Made by a program: the position numbers and the translations under genes
Shown: positions 1 to 11,480 of the stretch, one piece after another
Numbering within the stretch: position 1 is the first letter of the stretch
Layout: each line of letters begins with the position of its first letter
Notes under the pieces: generated by a model
What the model saw: the letters and a program-made list of their open reading frames with translations, nothing else
What the model was told of the DNA's origin: nothing
The model's database searches: none
Source of the DNA: Austropuccinia psidii
Lineage: Eukaryota; Basidiomycota; Pucciniomycetes; Pucciniales; Sphaerophragmiaceae
DNA length: 64,000 nt
NCBI GenBank assembly: GCA_023105745.1
Contig: JALGQZ010000014.1
Span: 9,977,888 to 10,041,887 of the forward strand
Direction of reading: 5' to 3'

Positions 1-965
1 TCAAAAAGAATCGATGGGAAATTCTTGGGTCCTGGTGGTTCATCTGTACCTGAAGGTCAAGTCATCTTAAGCGGACTACTAGAAGAAAATTTTGAAATTT
101 GTCAAGAATTAGGTGCGAGAAAAGAAGACGTAGCCCCCACTCTAACTCCAATTTATGAGAGGTTATGTGATTTAAGATCAGCTTTAGAACGGCTAACTTT
201 AACCCATCGTTGGACACTAAGAGAAACTGTTTGCTCAAAATCAAAATATCATTCTGATTTCTGTAAGCTGATTATATCATTTTATTTGATCGATTGGATT
301 GATTAGGATTTATACAACTTTCAAGTATCACTTCAAGAGTTGGATGCCATGAGAGTTGATGGCAAATTTGTTGACGCTGAGGGTAACAAACCAGATGGTC
401 AAATGGTAAACTCTCTTGATTTTCTTCGAAAATGAAATTAAATTAAATTAAATGCCATTAGCTCCAACACTCAATTGACCCATCACAACTTTTTTTTTGC
501 TTAAAATAATTCTTTAGGTTTTACATTATTTATTGAGAAGATGTTATGGATTAATTTATAGATTAATGTCATCTTCTGAACCAATCTCAGAGGAATTAAT
601 GCCAATTGCTAATAAACTTTCAACTTTAAAAAAATGTTTGAATGAAGTCTTAAAATATGAAGAAGGTGGTAGAGGTAGTTTATCACCCAGAGATTTATTT
701 CCATATCAATTAGCATTAGGTCACATTGATTCATTAAGAGAAGATGGTAAATTTAAAGGTAAAGATGGTACCATTCCGGAAGGTCAAGCTATCTTAAATG
801 CAAATTTAAGTGAATGGTAAGTTTAAACCATCAAATATCTTGCATTTCTTTTCTTATCTTGAGCTCTTAAATTTGTTGATCGGCTTGGCTTAACTTTTTC
901 CTATTTAAATTACTTCTAGTCATGAAATTTTAAACACGCTGAGAGAATCAATGGAACAAGGTTAA
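1..965 (+). CDS. DUF2408-family fungal protein, 3' part, four exons
   Basis: The function is unknown; DUF2408 is a conserved fungal family and the assignment is from recall. The frame is open at base 1, so the 5' end lies outside the window. Exons I read: 1-228, 307-405, 518-816 and 920-965, with the TAA stop at 963-965. Introns 229-306, 406-517 and 817-919 have GT donors and AG acceptors. Splicing joins all frames and gives about 224 residues. The protein carries an internal duplication. A block with DGKF, then PEGQ, then a stretch ending EI occurs near the start (residues about 6-35) and again near the C-terminus. The second block runs across the last splice site, which supports that junction. 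The second exon has a third DGKF-like turn followed by PDGQ. The gene borders a transposon field and is the only host gene seen here. Confidence 0.8.
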
Positions 966-1903
966 TAAGCAATCAGAAATTATCACCAATCCACATGCAA
1001 ACATATACATTCAATTCGATTCCATGTATTCAATTTTTGTTTTATGAAAATATTTTTGATCCATTGTGTTTTTGAAAAGAATAAAAACTTTAAAACATTA
1101 AATGTACAAGAAAAACAAACTTTAAAAATCCAAAAGTCTTGTGACCTGTGGCATTGCTTTATCAAAACAAATTTACGATGCTTTCATATAAAAATTTGGC
1201 TTTTCTCAATCAACCAGTTTCAAAAACTGTTCAAGATGTTGGCCACAACAATGGGTGATTGAAATTTTCGCGCAAGAAAAAATGTGACTATGCAAACTTT
1301 GTAAATGCTCAGCCTGGTTAGTGCTGTATTGATGAGACTATCCAGTCGTATGTCTCACAATAAATGATTGTTTTTTTATTAATATTAATACAACCCCACT
1401 TTCATCATACTTGCATATTATTGATATCAAATGCTTGGTTTAATCACTTTTTAATAAAAATTATGTTATTACTAAATGAATTGATACAAATCAAACTTTC
1501 TTTTTTCAATAAAATAAAATAATCGCAATTATTTTCAGGGCTTGCTAGACGCACGATAACAGTTTGCTAAGTTGAGATTGGGGCACAGGGCACGAGCTTT
1601 GCCCAGCATCGATTTGGCAAAGTCTACAGGAAACAGAACGTTTTAATCATCTCCGCCCCTACGGAAACTGAAAAAGTAAATCTTTGGTGAAACGAAGTCT
1701 CAGAATCATATATTTTGAGTAAGATAAAAGTTAAAGAATAAGATAATGAAGAAGATCGTGACGAAATAATAAATTTTAAATGAGTTACTCGGGCTGAACC
1801 TATAACATATAATATTCCAATCATTAACCCTAACATTAAAAGTTCTTATACCCTTAACCCCCCCCCCCCCCCTTAATGAAAATAGTATAGAATTTAAAAT
1901 AAA
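966..1903. other. 3' flank of the DUF2408 gene, intergenic
   Basis: I see no convincing gene. An AATAAA at 1,359-1,364 could be a poly(A) signal, but it lies about 400 bases after the stop. A more GC-rich stretch at about 1,540-1,640 has no long frame. A run of 15 C lies at 1,858-1,872. Short frames here show no family motif. Confidence 0.5.
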
Positions 1904-1905
1904 TA

Positions 1906-1929
1906 CAGCAGAACTTGTCAAAACCCATA
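1906..1929 (+). repeat. pogo element, left terminal inverted repeat
   Basis: It begins CAGCAGAACTTGTC next to TA at 1,904-1,905. It pairs with the inverted copy at 8,526-8,549. Confidence 0.75.
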
Positions 1930-2551
1930 GGTGTTGGCGGACAACTTTTGCATGGGTTAAGACAAGTTATGGGACTTGAGAGGGCCCGTCAAAGCCCATA
2001 TTTACAAACCCATGAGCCTGTATGAGTTTTTTGTCACAAACCTGCAAAAAACCACACATGAAAACCCATATGTTTCATGATAAGAAAGAAACCTTTTAAA
2101 ACTTCATTGTCAAAGTCAAGCATGGTATAAAGCTTAACAAGCCATGATAGAGATAGAGTGAAGCACATGTATATGTAATATTGTAGTTTTACAAGATAAA
2201 AAACATAACAGTAGCTAATTAAGTCAATCATGAACAAGATAGTTCAAAAGGGACTTTTGCTTACAATGACTAGGGGCCTGAGAGTCAAGAAAATGATTAA
2301 AAGCCTCCAAGTTTTTTGACTTAAATGATTAGTATTCCTTGAAGAGCATGAAGGAATGTAGTTCATAATGCAATTGATTGAATTTTGACCTTTGGATAAA
2401 TGGAGTATTGGTATTGATGCTTCCTCAGAATGAAGTTCATCCTCCTCTTAAGTAAAAGAATCTTTTTGATCAAAAATCTTAGCTGTAGATAATCTTTCAT
2501 ATTTCTTTTCATGTTCTGGATTGAGAAGTTCTGGCATTGACATTTGGTTTC

Positions 2552-2917
2552 TGTGAGCCTGTGAGGTATGTGTGACATACCCATAAGGCCACAAATAACA
2601 TTATAGACAGTTGATTTAATCTTAAACAGATTTATCAACTGAATTTAAAATAAAAAATTACAAAAAATAACTATAATTTTTTTTTTTTGGATAAACAAAG
2701 TTATAATTATTATGTCATTTTTGGATTCTATTCCAAAAAATAACCTAGGGTAGACCCATAGAGGTTGTTATACACAAAAATGAATATTTCTTAAATTATT
2801 AGAAGATTTAAGAATCTCACAATACAATTTCAAATTTTTTAACATTTTTTTAAAATTGTTAAATTTAAGATTAAATAAGTTCAAATTTAAAGTTGCATAA
2901 GGTTTATGCAAACATAC
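2552..2917 (+). repeat. LTR-C, 5' LTR remnant
   Basis: It begins TGTGAGCCTGTGAGGTATG, then CATACCCATAAGGCCACAAA, and parallels 4,395-4,760 base for base with scattered differences before diverging near 2,917. Confidence 0.65.
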
Positions 2918-4394
2918 TGTGGGAACTCCTCTTGTGTGGGATTAAAATGAGGCAGTACCTGGAGGGGGAAATCACAGGTAACTTGTTTTGAATTGTTAAT
3001 AACTCCTGTAACCAAGGGTGGCAAGGGTGTATTGCCTGCCCCTCCTAAAATACTGAAAAAAATCTTCTTTGGAGCTCACAAACCAAAATAAAAATTAGTA
3101 AGTGGCTTTACAATTGCAGGAGACAAAATTCAGCAGTCTCAGATCAGACCTATTCAATAAATAATATGAAAAATAATGTCAGTGATTTTGGTAATTTGAG
3201 ATTTTAATGAAATACTTGTCTGTTTAATTTTAATATTTTTGGTTAAATTGAGGTGAGTTGTTTCTTCTTGGTGATAAATCCTTGGTAGGATGGGTTATTT
3301 AAGGTTTTCTGGAAAATTTGATTGGTGTTGATAAAGATAATTTTGTTAAGGTATAGTTATAATAGAGTAAAATAATTTTTGAAAGGTTTGTTATTTTTTT
3401 TAAGAGTGTTTAATAATAAGATAAAATTGTATTTATTAAATTTAAGAGGTAAGATTCTTTGATATTTAATATATTTTTTTTAAAGGGGTAAGTGAATTTT
3501 AAAGCTTGATAAATGGTGTTAATTTTACTGGATAAAATATTTCAATAGAGTAGTAACCCTAATCTTGGGTACTGGGTAACTTTTTATTTTTATTTTAATA
3601 ATAATATTTCACTGAGCTTAGCTACTGGGTAATCTTCAACACTATACTTCCACTGAGCTTAGCTACTGGGCAAGTAATTTTACTATAATATACAGGACTA
3701 CCTCCCAGGTGAGGGATGAATTATTCCTGTGCTTGCAATGTGCAGGGGATATAATTTTCATGGGGGGGGATTTTGAAATTTGGGGGAGAGAGCCCCTCTA
3801 TTTATACCTTTTGGGAGCCCAGGGGGCCCTCCATGGGAGCTGTCTTTTTCCACTTTAATTCCTCTTGATTTCATCATGTGACTCCACCTTTGGTGAGGCC
3901 CTTTCTTGCATGGGTCAGGTCATTTAAGGTTTGGCAATAATTTTTTTCTGCACAGCCTTTTTTCTGTCACATGATGGTTTTTTTTGGTGAACTAATTATG
4001 ATGTGATATTCTTGGGTTTTACTTGCATGCATGAGGTGATTTCATTTTGGCTGAGGATTTTTCTTGTGCACAGCCTCTTTTCTGTCACATGATATGCTGT
4101 TGGTGGGTGTAGTATCACATGATGACCTTTTATTTTCTCCACATATGTCATATTTTAGGCTTGGTAGAAGTGGCTGTGTAATTTATGCATGTGTCATGGT
4201 TGTTTTTCTTCTTTTTAAACTTTAAAATGAGGTCAGGTGATAATTTCTTGCACTGATGAATTTACTGTTATGTATGAGATGATGTGATTTTTGAGTTTGA
4301 CACATGCTGTGCATAGTCATGTGGTTGAGATTTAATTAGAATTGTGTACTTCATGCAACCTGTTGTAACTAGCTTTGGCTTGCATGAGGTGATG
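2918..4394 (+). repeat. non-coding block X between the LTR-C copies
   Basis: There is no coding frame. Two short internal repeats are visible: CACTGAGCTTAGCTACTGGG twice (about 3,610 and 3,652), and CACAGCCTTTTTTCTGTCACATGAT-like units twice (about 3,952 and 4,071). A diverged copy lies in the same orientation at about 9,890-11,480. It may be LTR-C internal DNA or an unrelated insertion. Confidence 0.5.
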
Positions 4395-6580
4395 TGTGAG
4401 CCTTTGAGGTATGTATAACATACCCATAAGGCCACAAATGATTTAATAAACAGTTAATTTTGTCTTAAACAGACTTTTTAGTTGAAATTAAAATGAAAAA
4501 TAACAGAAAATAAGTATAATTTTTTTTGGATAAACAAAGTTATAAATATTATGTCATTTTTGGATTCTACACCAAAAATGACCTAGGGTACATCCATATG
4601 GTGTTATACCCAAAAACACTTATTTCTTGTGTTATTAGAAGATTTAAGCATCTCACAGTACTAATGTAACTTTTTTAACATTTTTTTAAATTGTTAAATT
4701 TAAGCTTAAATAAGCTTAAATTTGAAGTTGCATAAGGTTAATGAAAACTTACCAAAATTTTAGTTAAAATTGAGGTGTGGTGTATATTTACTGAATTGGC
4801 TAAGGATCTGCAATACAGAATGTAAATCCTGCGTGAGCTCAATTTAAAAGGGTTTAAAGCCATGGTATGGCTTTAAATAAATAAAAGGGCAAGATCCATG
4901 CAAAAAGGTGGGACAAAGGAAAAAGACCAGATAGAGCTGGGGTACCAAACTTTTTGGATCTGCAAGGACTCAATTAAGGTTGTCCACCTGTATTGGAGGA
5001 TTTTAAACCTTATTTAAAATTTAAGATTAGACTTTGATCCAACCTTAAGGTTTAAACTGGTTTTATTCCAATTTGGACAGGAATTTCAAGCTGCCAAAGG
5101 GTAAATCCCAATATGCAGGCTTGAAATCAAGGTTTTAAGAACTGTCAAAGATTAATCAAGCTTAAAAACTTTAAATAAGCTTAAAACTTTAAAGTTACAA
5201 GCATTAAAACCTTATCAAAAGCTAAGGTTTGGTGTGTATTGCTATTTTACGTGGAAAAATAGAAATAACTTCAAAAATTCATTTAAAATCCAATTCTTAA
5301 TGGATTTGCTTGAAAGCTTCACACAGCTTAGAATTTAATATTATCTAAATATAAATTAAATTTTAAGTATCTTTTATAAATAAATTTCCTGGGTAGTTAG
5401 CCTGGAAATTTACTCTTTCAATTAAGCTCAAAGAAAATTATGATTTCTTTAAAAATTAATTAAAAATTGAGTTTAAGAGATTTCTGCTTGAAACTCTATT
5501 TTTAAGTTGTTCATGTGATGAAATTTAATATAAATAAGTTTATTTATATCGAAAATTAAAATAATTAGTTTAAATGAGGATTAAAGTTACATGGAGTTAA
5601 GAATAACACTGGTAACTTTAAATTGGAATTAAAAATAAGTTACCTTAAGTTAAGAACCTTATTTTTAAGTATATTTTTGAAGTTTTGACCTGAGCACACC
5701 CTCTATATCAATCATGAATCATGAGAGATGCTCTTTAGACATAAAAAGAGTCTATTAATCACTGTTTTTGTCCATCACTCATCATCATTCCAATTGTATT
5801 AGATATTCAAACAGGTAAAGTTTTGTTAAATATGACATCTTATTATTAAAGTAATTCTTAAGTTATCTTATTCTTTATTAAGTTTAAATTTGAATAATTT
5901 AAATCATAGATTTCAGATCATTTTTGTAATCAACAATAATATATTTTATTATATAAAATCATTATCTTAAATTTCTTTCAAGATCCACAAATTCCTCTTA
6001 AAAGATCTTTAATAATATTTTTTATCATAAAAAGTTGTTTTATCTTTTGAATTTTTTATTTTTAGCATTTTTTTAGCCTATATTCAATTTTTAATATAAT
6101 AACTGTTGTTGTTTGACTTGTTGTATTAAATAAATATTATAAGTAAACTTTCTTGAAAGTTCTATTTTTTTATCTAGTATTAGTTTTTTTTATAGAATTT
6201 TTCTATAAGAATTATCTCTCCATAGTTTGTTTTATAATTTCTTTTATAAATAAGATTCTTATATTATTTCTAAGTGGATAAATATTAATATTTTCCACAT
6301 GTGATTGTCTCATTAAGAGCTTTAAACTTCTTATTGTTATAACTGTCAGTGACTATAACACTAATAGAATAATTATAATTTATTATAATTATTAATAATT
6401 TTTTTATTATTAAATTATTTAATAATAATTAAATTTATTCCTTTTTTATATATAATTCTTTCAATAATTATAGAAATTTTTGGTTATAATATTTAATTAT
6501 ATTATATTTTCTACTGAGGAAAGTCATAGTACTCTTGATATTTGTTACTATTATCAAGAGTTTCATAGACAAATCTTACA
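4395..6580 (+). repeat. LTR-C, complete LTR copy (about 2.19 kb)
   Basis: It begins TGTGAGCCTTTGAGGTATG and ends CATAGACAAATCTTACA, closely parallel to the end of the Ty3-B LTR (CATAGTCAAGCCTTACA). The first roughly 1.5 kb matches an inverted copy ending at 15,941. Confidence 0.65.
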
Positions 6581-8525
6581 GTTTCACTATTTAATTAGAC
6601 CCAGGGACTCCAATCTCTTCTTTCCTTTGTTCAAAAATTCTTCAGCTTGAGTTATTTCAGAATCAATGGGAATTGAATTAGATTTACCAATATTTCTTCA
6701 TAAGACCTGCAATTACAGATTGTTGAATTGGTGATTGCATTCCATGAAATACAACAAAGGCACATTGCACTTAGTTTATCTATTTTTTATATGTGGTTTA
6801 ATTTGATATTGGTTCCGTAATATTTAATAGTCAATTAGATAAACATTTTGCCATAATGAGCTTTGAATGCTTCTATTATTCCTGCATCCAGGGGCTGAAT
6901 ATGTGCTGTAAGGTTTAAACTAAAGAAGATGATTTAAATTTTTGATAGAGGAATTTGTGGTGGCTCATTACCATTAATATTATCTAAAAGAAGGGAAATC
7001 TTGCAGTTATTTTCATTCAACTCCACATTCAAGTTATAAATTCATTTCCAAAACATTGTTGAGGTCATCTATTCCTTGGAATTGTTATAGTATTGGTATC
7101 AAAGCTGAAACCCATAATTTTGTTGAAAGCCTCAGGGCCATCCATACTTTCCAATGGCATTCAATTCCTGTTGAGTTACATGTCAATTAACTTGTAATAC
7201 AAGTTTTGTTTTACTTGATGCAATTGGATTGAGTATAAGATAAGCCTTTATCAGGTAACATCCTAAACCAAATTTTTTAAGAAAATATCGTGTTAAGTTA
7301 CTTACACATAGAAGATCCCAGTTTCATCCATACTGTTAGTACTTTGATGGGATTGGAATTAAATTTCTGAATTCATTTTTAGTCTCAATTTCATTTTTTT
7401 CAGCTGCTTTTCCATGCTTCCTATAATTATGTAAGTTGTTCAAATTCTTGAACACATCTAGCCACCCATTGGAAAGACTGATCCAACTAGTTCTTGGTAT
7501 ACAATAGAATTATGTCAAGTCCTTCTAGTTGGCATGGAGGAAATCACCAGTTAAAAAAACATTTTTCTGCACCCATTCCTCCAACATCTCATACACATTT
7601 ACATTATTTAACAAAAAAATTGCTTTAATTTTGTTGGAACTAATATTCTGAGCTTCAGTTTGAATTTTAATCTCATCCTTTAACCAGGAAAGATATACAA
7701 AGCTGTTTGAGTTATAACTTTGGATATCTTTCACTGAAGTGAATTTCTGTTTCCCACTTTTTTTCTTTCCATTATTGTTTTGCCAATACAAGACCTTGAT
7801 ATTCTAGGACAATGTCATAACAAATGACTTTGAATACTTTGCTTTAATGTATTTAGATCTCTCATCATTGTCATTTTTGTGAGGTTTTTTTGTTGGATTT
7901 TATTGACAAGTTTCTTGAGACTGATAAAAGATGTCAGTCAATGAAATGAATTTTTTCTTGATGATGCTGATTGACTCTTTGAAGTTTTGATTAATTTTGA
8001 TAAACTTGCTGATTATTATATGCTCTTCAATAATATTTCCTCTTTTTATAAAGCCACACTTTTTCTTCAGTTGTGAGTCCTCCATTTTGTTTTTTGGCCT
8101 GAAACTTTTTTTTTGTTTTCAACTGATTTATAAAGTGAATGAAGACTGGCCTCCAATTGATCAAGTGAAATTTTCTCAAGAAATTTTGAAATAAGTTAAA
8201 AGCTTATAAAGTCCAATTAATTAAGAAAAAAGAATTTGTTTCCACTTAGTGTGGTGAAGAGTGGTGTGTCAGGTGGAAATTTAAGATTGAGAAATGGCTT
8301 TGGGAAAAGAGAAAAGAAATAAGAATAAATTAAGGCAAAAAAGGGGGTGGATCAGAAATTGATGTGTCTGAAGAGGTTTAGTAATAATTTTTCAAGTTCT
8401 TAACTATGAAAGGTGCATGGGCTACCACATTAGGGATGTTATGGGTGTAGGGTAATTTTTCAGAAGGTGCCAATCTTGTGGGCCCACAACTGCATGGGTT
8501 TATGCAAGTTATGAACCTTGAGAGG

Positions 8526-8549
8526 TATGGATTTGGATAAGTTCTATTG
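8526..8549 (-). repeat. pogo element, right terminal inverted repeat
   Basis: Read on the minus strand it begins CAATAGAACTTATC, matching the left end, and it is followed by TA at 8,550-8,551. Confidence 0.75.
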
Positions 8550-8551
8550 TA

Positions 8552-9086
8552 GAATTTTTGAGGATAGGCCAATGTGATATTTTCCTTTTTTCCACTTTTT
8601 TTGTTTTTCTTTTCCTAATTATATATATATATATATATATATCAAGATATTTCATTTAGAAAACACAAAAAAATAGCTAAAACAGATTGCAATTATGAAA
8701 TTAAACAAAAGAAAGAAAAAAAACTTATAATAGGAAAAAATAATGAGAAATGTTTTTCCCTGATGGTGGAAAAAGAAGGTCTAACCCAGTTCCATCCTTT
8801 ATTCTAACTTCCTTCATACTTGGCTTCAACTTGATATTTCAAATTGGCAATTCTCAGTAAGATTTTTGATATTAAAAGATTGTGGAAAGAATGTGTAAGC
8901 CTGTTTGTATAACCTTAAAACTTTAAGCTTTTTAAATATAATAAATTTCAAAACATTGACAAATATTTCCTTTCATTAAGCTCAAAATTTATCAATAACA
9001 TATTATTCCTTTGTAAATCAAGAAAATAAATTCTTCAATAATCCTGGATCAGAAATTTGTATGAAATATTATCATAAATATCATAC
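8552..9086. other. AT-rich spacer, no gene seen
   Basis: An AT dinucleotide run lies at about 8,620-8,642. No frame or family motif is recognised. Confidence 0.5.
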
Positions 9087-9430
9087 CTAATGAACTTTTG
9101 TCAATTGAATTAAATATTTTTCCAAATCAGAAATTGGATGGAATGAATTAAATGATGCTATTGTAAGATCCATGATTTGTTGCCTTTTATGAATCTGTAA
9201 CTCTCTTTTCAATTTTTCTTTTTTATAATAAGGTTTTATTGCATCTTTGGCCTTGTGGGAATTCATTTGTGACTGTATTTTGGCCTCTTCAAGCTTTATT
9301 TCTTCAATATATTTTTCCTGCCCAAATGAAATTTTCCATTTTCCTAACAATTCTTTATTGTTCAGTTTTCATAATTAAACTTCTGTTTATCCCATTCAAA
9401 AAAAGCCTTCTTATGCACTTCCTGACATAA
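9087..9430 (-). pseudogene. unrecognised Lys/Glu/Gln-rich C-terminal protein fragment
   Basis: On the minus strand a splice acceptor (TTTATGTCAG, near 9,425) is followed by a frame containing EWDKQKF. After an early stop or shift comes an 87-residue frame (9,350-9,087) rich in K, E and Q with predicted helix character, ending in SDLEKYLIQL. Short helical tails of this kind are common in accessory or DNA-binding proteins of fungal DNA transposons, but I cannot name the family. Nothing complete surrounds it, so I treat it as a relic. Confidence 0.3.
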
Positions 9431-9889
9431 AGAATAATTTATCAGCCTTCATAAAGGCCAAAATGAATATAAGACATATTGAATTCCTTGATAATGAACC
9501 ATTATTTGGAGTATGTGGGAGAAAATGAATATAGGAATTTTTCCACAAGTCACTTGTGTCCTTGATATTGAAGCCAGAACCATACTTTCCCTTTTGAGAT
9601 AATCCTTTTTCCTTTTTACATAAATCAAGATCTTACAATACATACCGTGAAACAAGGCTGGCGTGTTGATGACAAATCAGTCCATACTCTAATTTGAAAG
9701 CTTAGGAAAATGAGCACCTAAATATATAAAAAAGGATGAATTTTCTAGCTCTATTAGTTTTATGAATAGTAAATTTGAATTAAGCCTCCTAGAATCAAAT
9801 CCTTGCTTACAGGGGCTAATGTATCTTATGAGTACATACCAGATTGGTACCAAATAGCAAGCCTTCCTGTATAGCTACATTTATTGTGG

Positions 9890-11480
9890 TATTGGAAAAA
9901 GAAGTCCTTTAAAGGTAGATCACAGGTAATTTGTTTTGAATTTCTTAAATTTTCTTTAACAAAGTGTGCCAATGGTGTTTTAGATTCCCCTCTGAATATA
10001 TGAAAGAATAATCCTACTTGGATCACTAATTAAAAATTTAAGACTGTGGCTTTAACAATAGAAAAGATTACTTTAGACATCTCTTATCAGACCTAATCAA
10101 GAGTAAGACCAAATAGAAATAAAATAAACTTGAGGAAATTTATAGATTTGAATTTTCTTCAATCTTATAATAGGATTATTTCTTTTTATAAATATATTTA
10201 AAGGTAAAAGGAATAAATGAATTTGATAGAAGAAAATTTATTTGGCTGGGATAATCTCTTGTTAGTGTTTTTTTGGATCTAATTTTTGGTAATTCTAAAG
10301 GAATACTAACAAATAGTATATTGTTTGATGTGTATTTAATTAATATCAATAGTTTTTATTGACCAGAATTAGGGGTGGTGTGATTTTAATAAGCTATTTT
10401 TTATGACTAATAATAGGGGTAAGGATAATGATAATTTCATATCTTCTTCTTCTTAGCTACTGATATGTAACATATTTTATCATTGACCTTAATACCTGCT
10501 AGGCTTCTGGGTGGCTATATCTGATATATTTATATTTAAGTAATAATTTGATATTCGTAACTACCATCAATTTTCTTACCTCTGTTACTGAGCTTAGCTA
10601 ATTAGCATAAAATAATATAATAATGTATAGAATTCCTGCTAATTCCAGGGTTTTTTCTATCTGATTTATCCATCCATAAATAATTAGCTAATAGTATTAA
10701 CTACAATGAGGAAGGGAAATAAAATTTTCATGAGAGAGAGGCTCTATTTATGTTGTTTGGGATACCCCTTTTTTTCTCCATGAGAACCTTTCTTTTCACT
10801 GTAAACCTTAATTTTACCCCTTCAGAAATTAAATATTGTGTTATTTCCCCAAATATGTTATGTGTTTGAGGTTCTGCATTAAATTAGTAAGCTTAAGAAG
10901 CCTTAAGTAATTACTTTGGTTGAGAACCCTATCTGATTATTTCAGGTGTTATTTTTCAACTGACTGTTGAGATAATGAAAGGTGGTTAGAATTCAAATAT
11001 TATTCCTTATCAGGTGATGTGATTGTTTTAGCTGATAGAGTGGCTGTTATTTGGATGTTAAGTGTCTGTTCTTTGACTGTTGAATTTAAGAAAGGGGGTT
11101 GAGGGTTGTTGAAGTAATTAATTCCCTCTGATGCAAATGATCAGGAAGCTCCATTCAGGTGATTATGCAGGTGTATGCAGGTGATTTATTACTATGATAT
11201 TTTTTTATTTTCTTTTTTAAGCTCATGAAGTTTAGTCAGAGGTGATTTTAATTTTAATATGAATGTTGAGCTAGTGAAAGGAGGTTGAGAAAGGGATTTT
11301 TAATTATCAATTATTAGATTAGGTTTACTGGTTGACTGATGAGCTAATGCACGGGTTTTTACATTGCATGAAGGAGATTTGAAAGTTTAATTGAATCTTG
11401 GGAAAATGTTGTGCTTATGCAAGGGGTAGTTCCTGTGCATAAGAGAACTAATGTTTAGATTTGAAACTTTGAAATGGTTT
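9890..11480 (+). repeat. diverged second copy of block X
   Basis: Shared landmarks with 2,918-4,394 occur in the same order: ATCACAGGTAA.TTGTTTTGAAT, GTGGCTTTA.CAAT, TCAGACCTA, ACTGAGCTTAGCTA, ATTTTCATG, GAGAG..CTCTATTTAT, CCATGAGA. Gaps and substitutions are frequent, so the pair is old. Ends are approximate. There is no coding potential. Confidence 0.5.

Larger units (their letters stand above)
2552..6580 (+). mobile_element. LTR-C element, internally deleted, inside the pogo transposase
   Basis: It starts TGTGAGCC at 2,552 and ends CTTACA at 6,580, the TG...CA pattern of LTRs. The 5-bp sequence GTTTC flanks both sides (2,547-2,551 and 6,581-6,585), as expected for integrase target duplication. 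Inside, the first roughly 365 bases of the LTR occur twice (2,552-2,917 and 4,395-4,760), separated by a non-coding block. The simplest reading is a full element that lost most of its 5' LTR and its coding region, leaving 5' LTR remnant, internal remnant and 3' LTR. I see no gag or pol frame. No good polypurine tract precedes 4,395, which weakens the reading of the block as internal region. Confidence 0.6.
2250..8085 (-). pseudogene. pogo/Tigger transposase (HTH plus DDE_1), broken and split
   Basis: This would be the cut-and-paste transposase of the pogo element. On the minus strand I can follow, in order: a psq-like helix ending in WLKDE (near 7,670); a CENP-B/Tc5-type HTH with LEEWVQKNV and TGD..HA (about 7,600-7,535); NGWLDVFK then RKHGKAAEK (about 7,480-7,400); the catalytic block NMDETGIFYV (about 7,340-7,310); LLLDNINGN with the second Asp (about 7,000-6,960); the third catalytic region IQPLDAGIIEAFKAHYGK (about 6,900-6,840); and a coiled C-terminal tail up to 6,586. 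The tail continues across the LTR-C insertion at 2,551 with an acidic stretch. Stops and frame changes interrupt it. The 8,085 start is the first ATG in a plausible frame and is uncertain. Confidence 0.75.
1906..8549 (-). mobile_element. pogo/Tigger-type (Tc1/mariner superfamily) DNA transposon, split by an LTR element
   Basis: The ends are about 24-bp imperfect inverted repeats, 1,906-1,929 and 8,526-8,549. Both start with CA and share AGAACTT; I count 19 of 24 matches. A TA dinucleotide flanks each end (1,904-1,905 and 8,550-8,551), the target duplication expected for this superfamily. The transposase is on the minus strand. Removing the LTR-C insertion (2,552-6,585) leaves about 2.6 kb, a normal size for pogo elements. 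Just inside each TIR is a roughly 40-bp block containing GCATGGGTT and CAAGTTATG, in the same orientation at both ends, so it is not part of the inverted repeat. The element is dead: the transposase has several stops and shifts. Confidence 0.8.

Noticed and set aside
1830..1872. CCCTAAC-like words and a C-run suggesting telomeric repeats
   Set aside because: Only single imperfect words are present, with no tandem array.
8620..8642. AT dinucleotide run as a functional site
   Set aside because: A simple microsatellite common in AT-rich DNA; nothing links it to a function.
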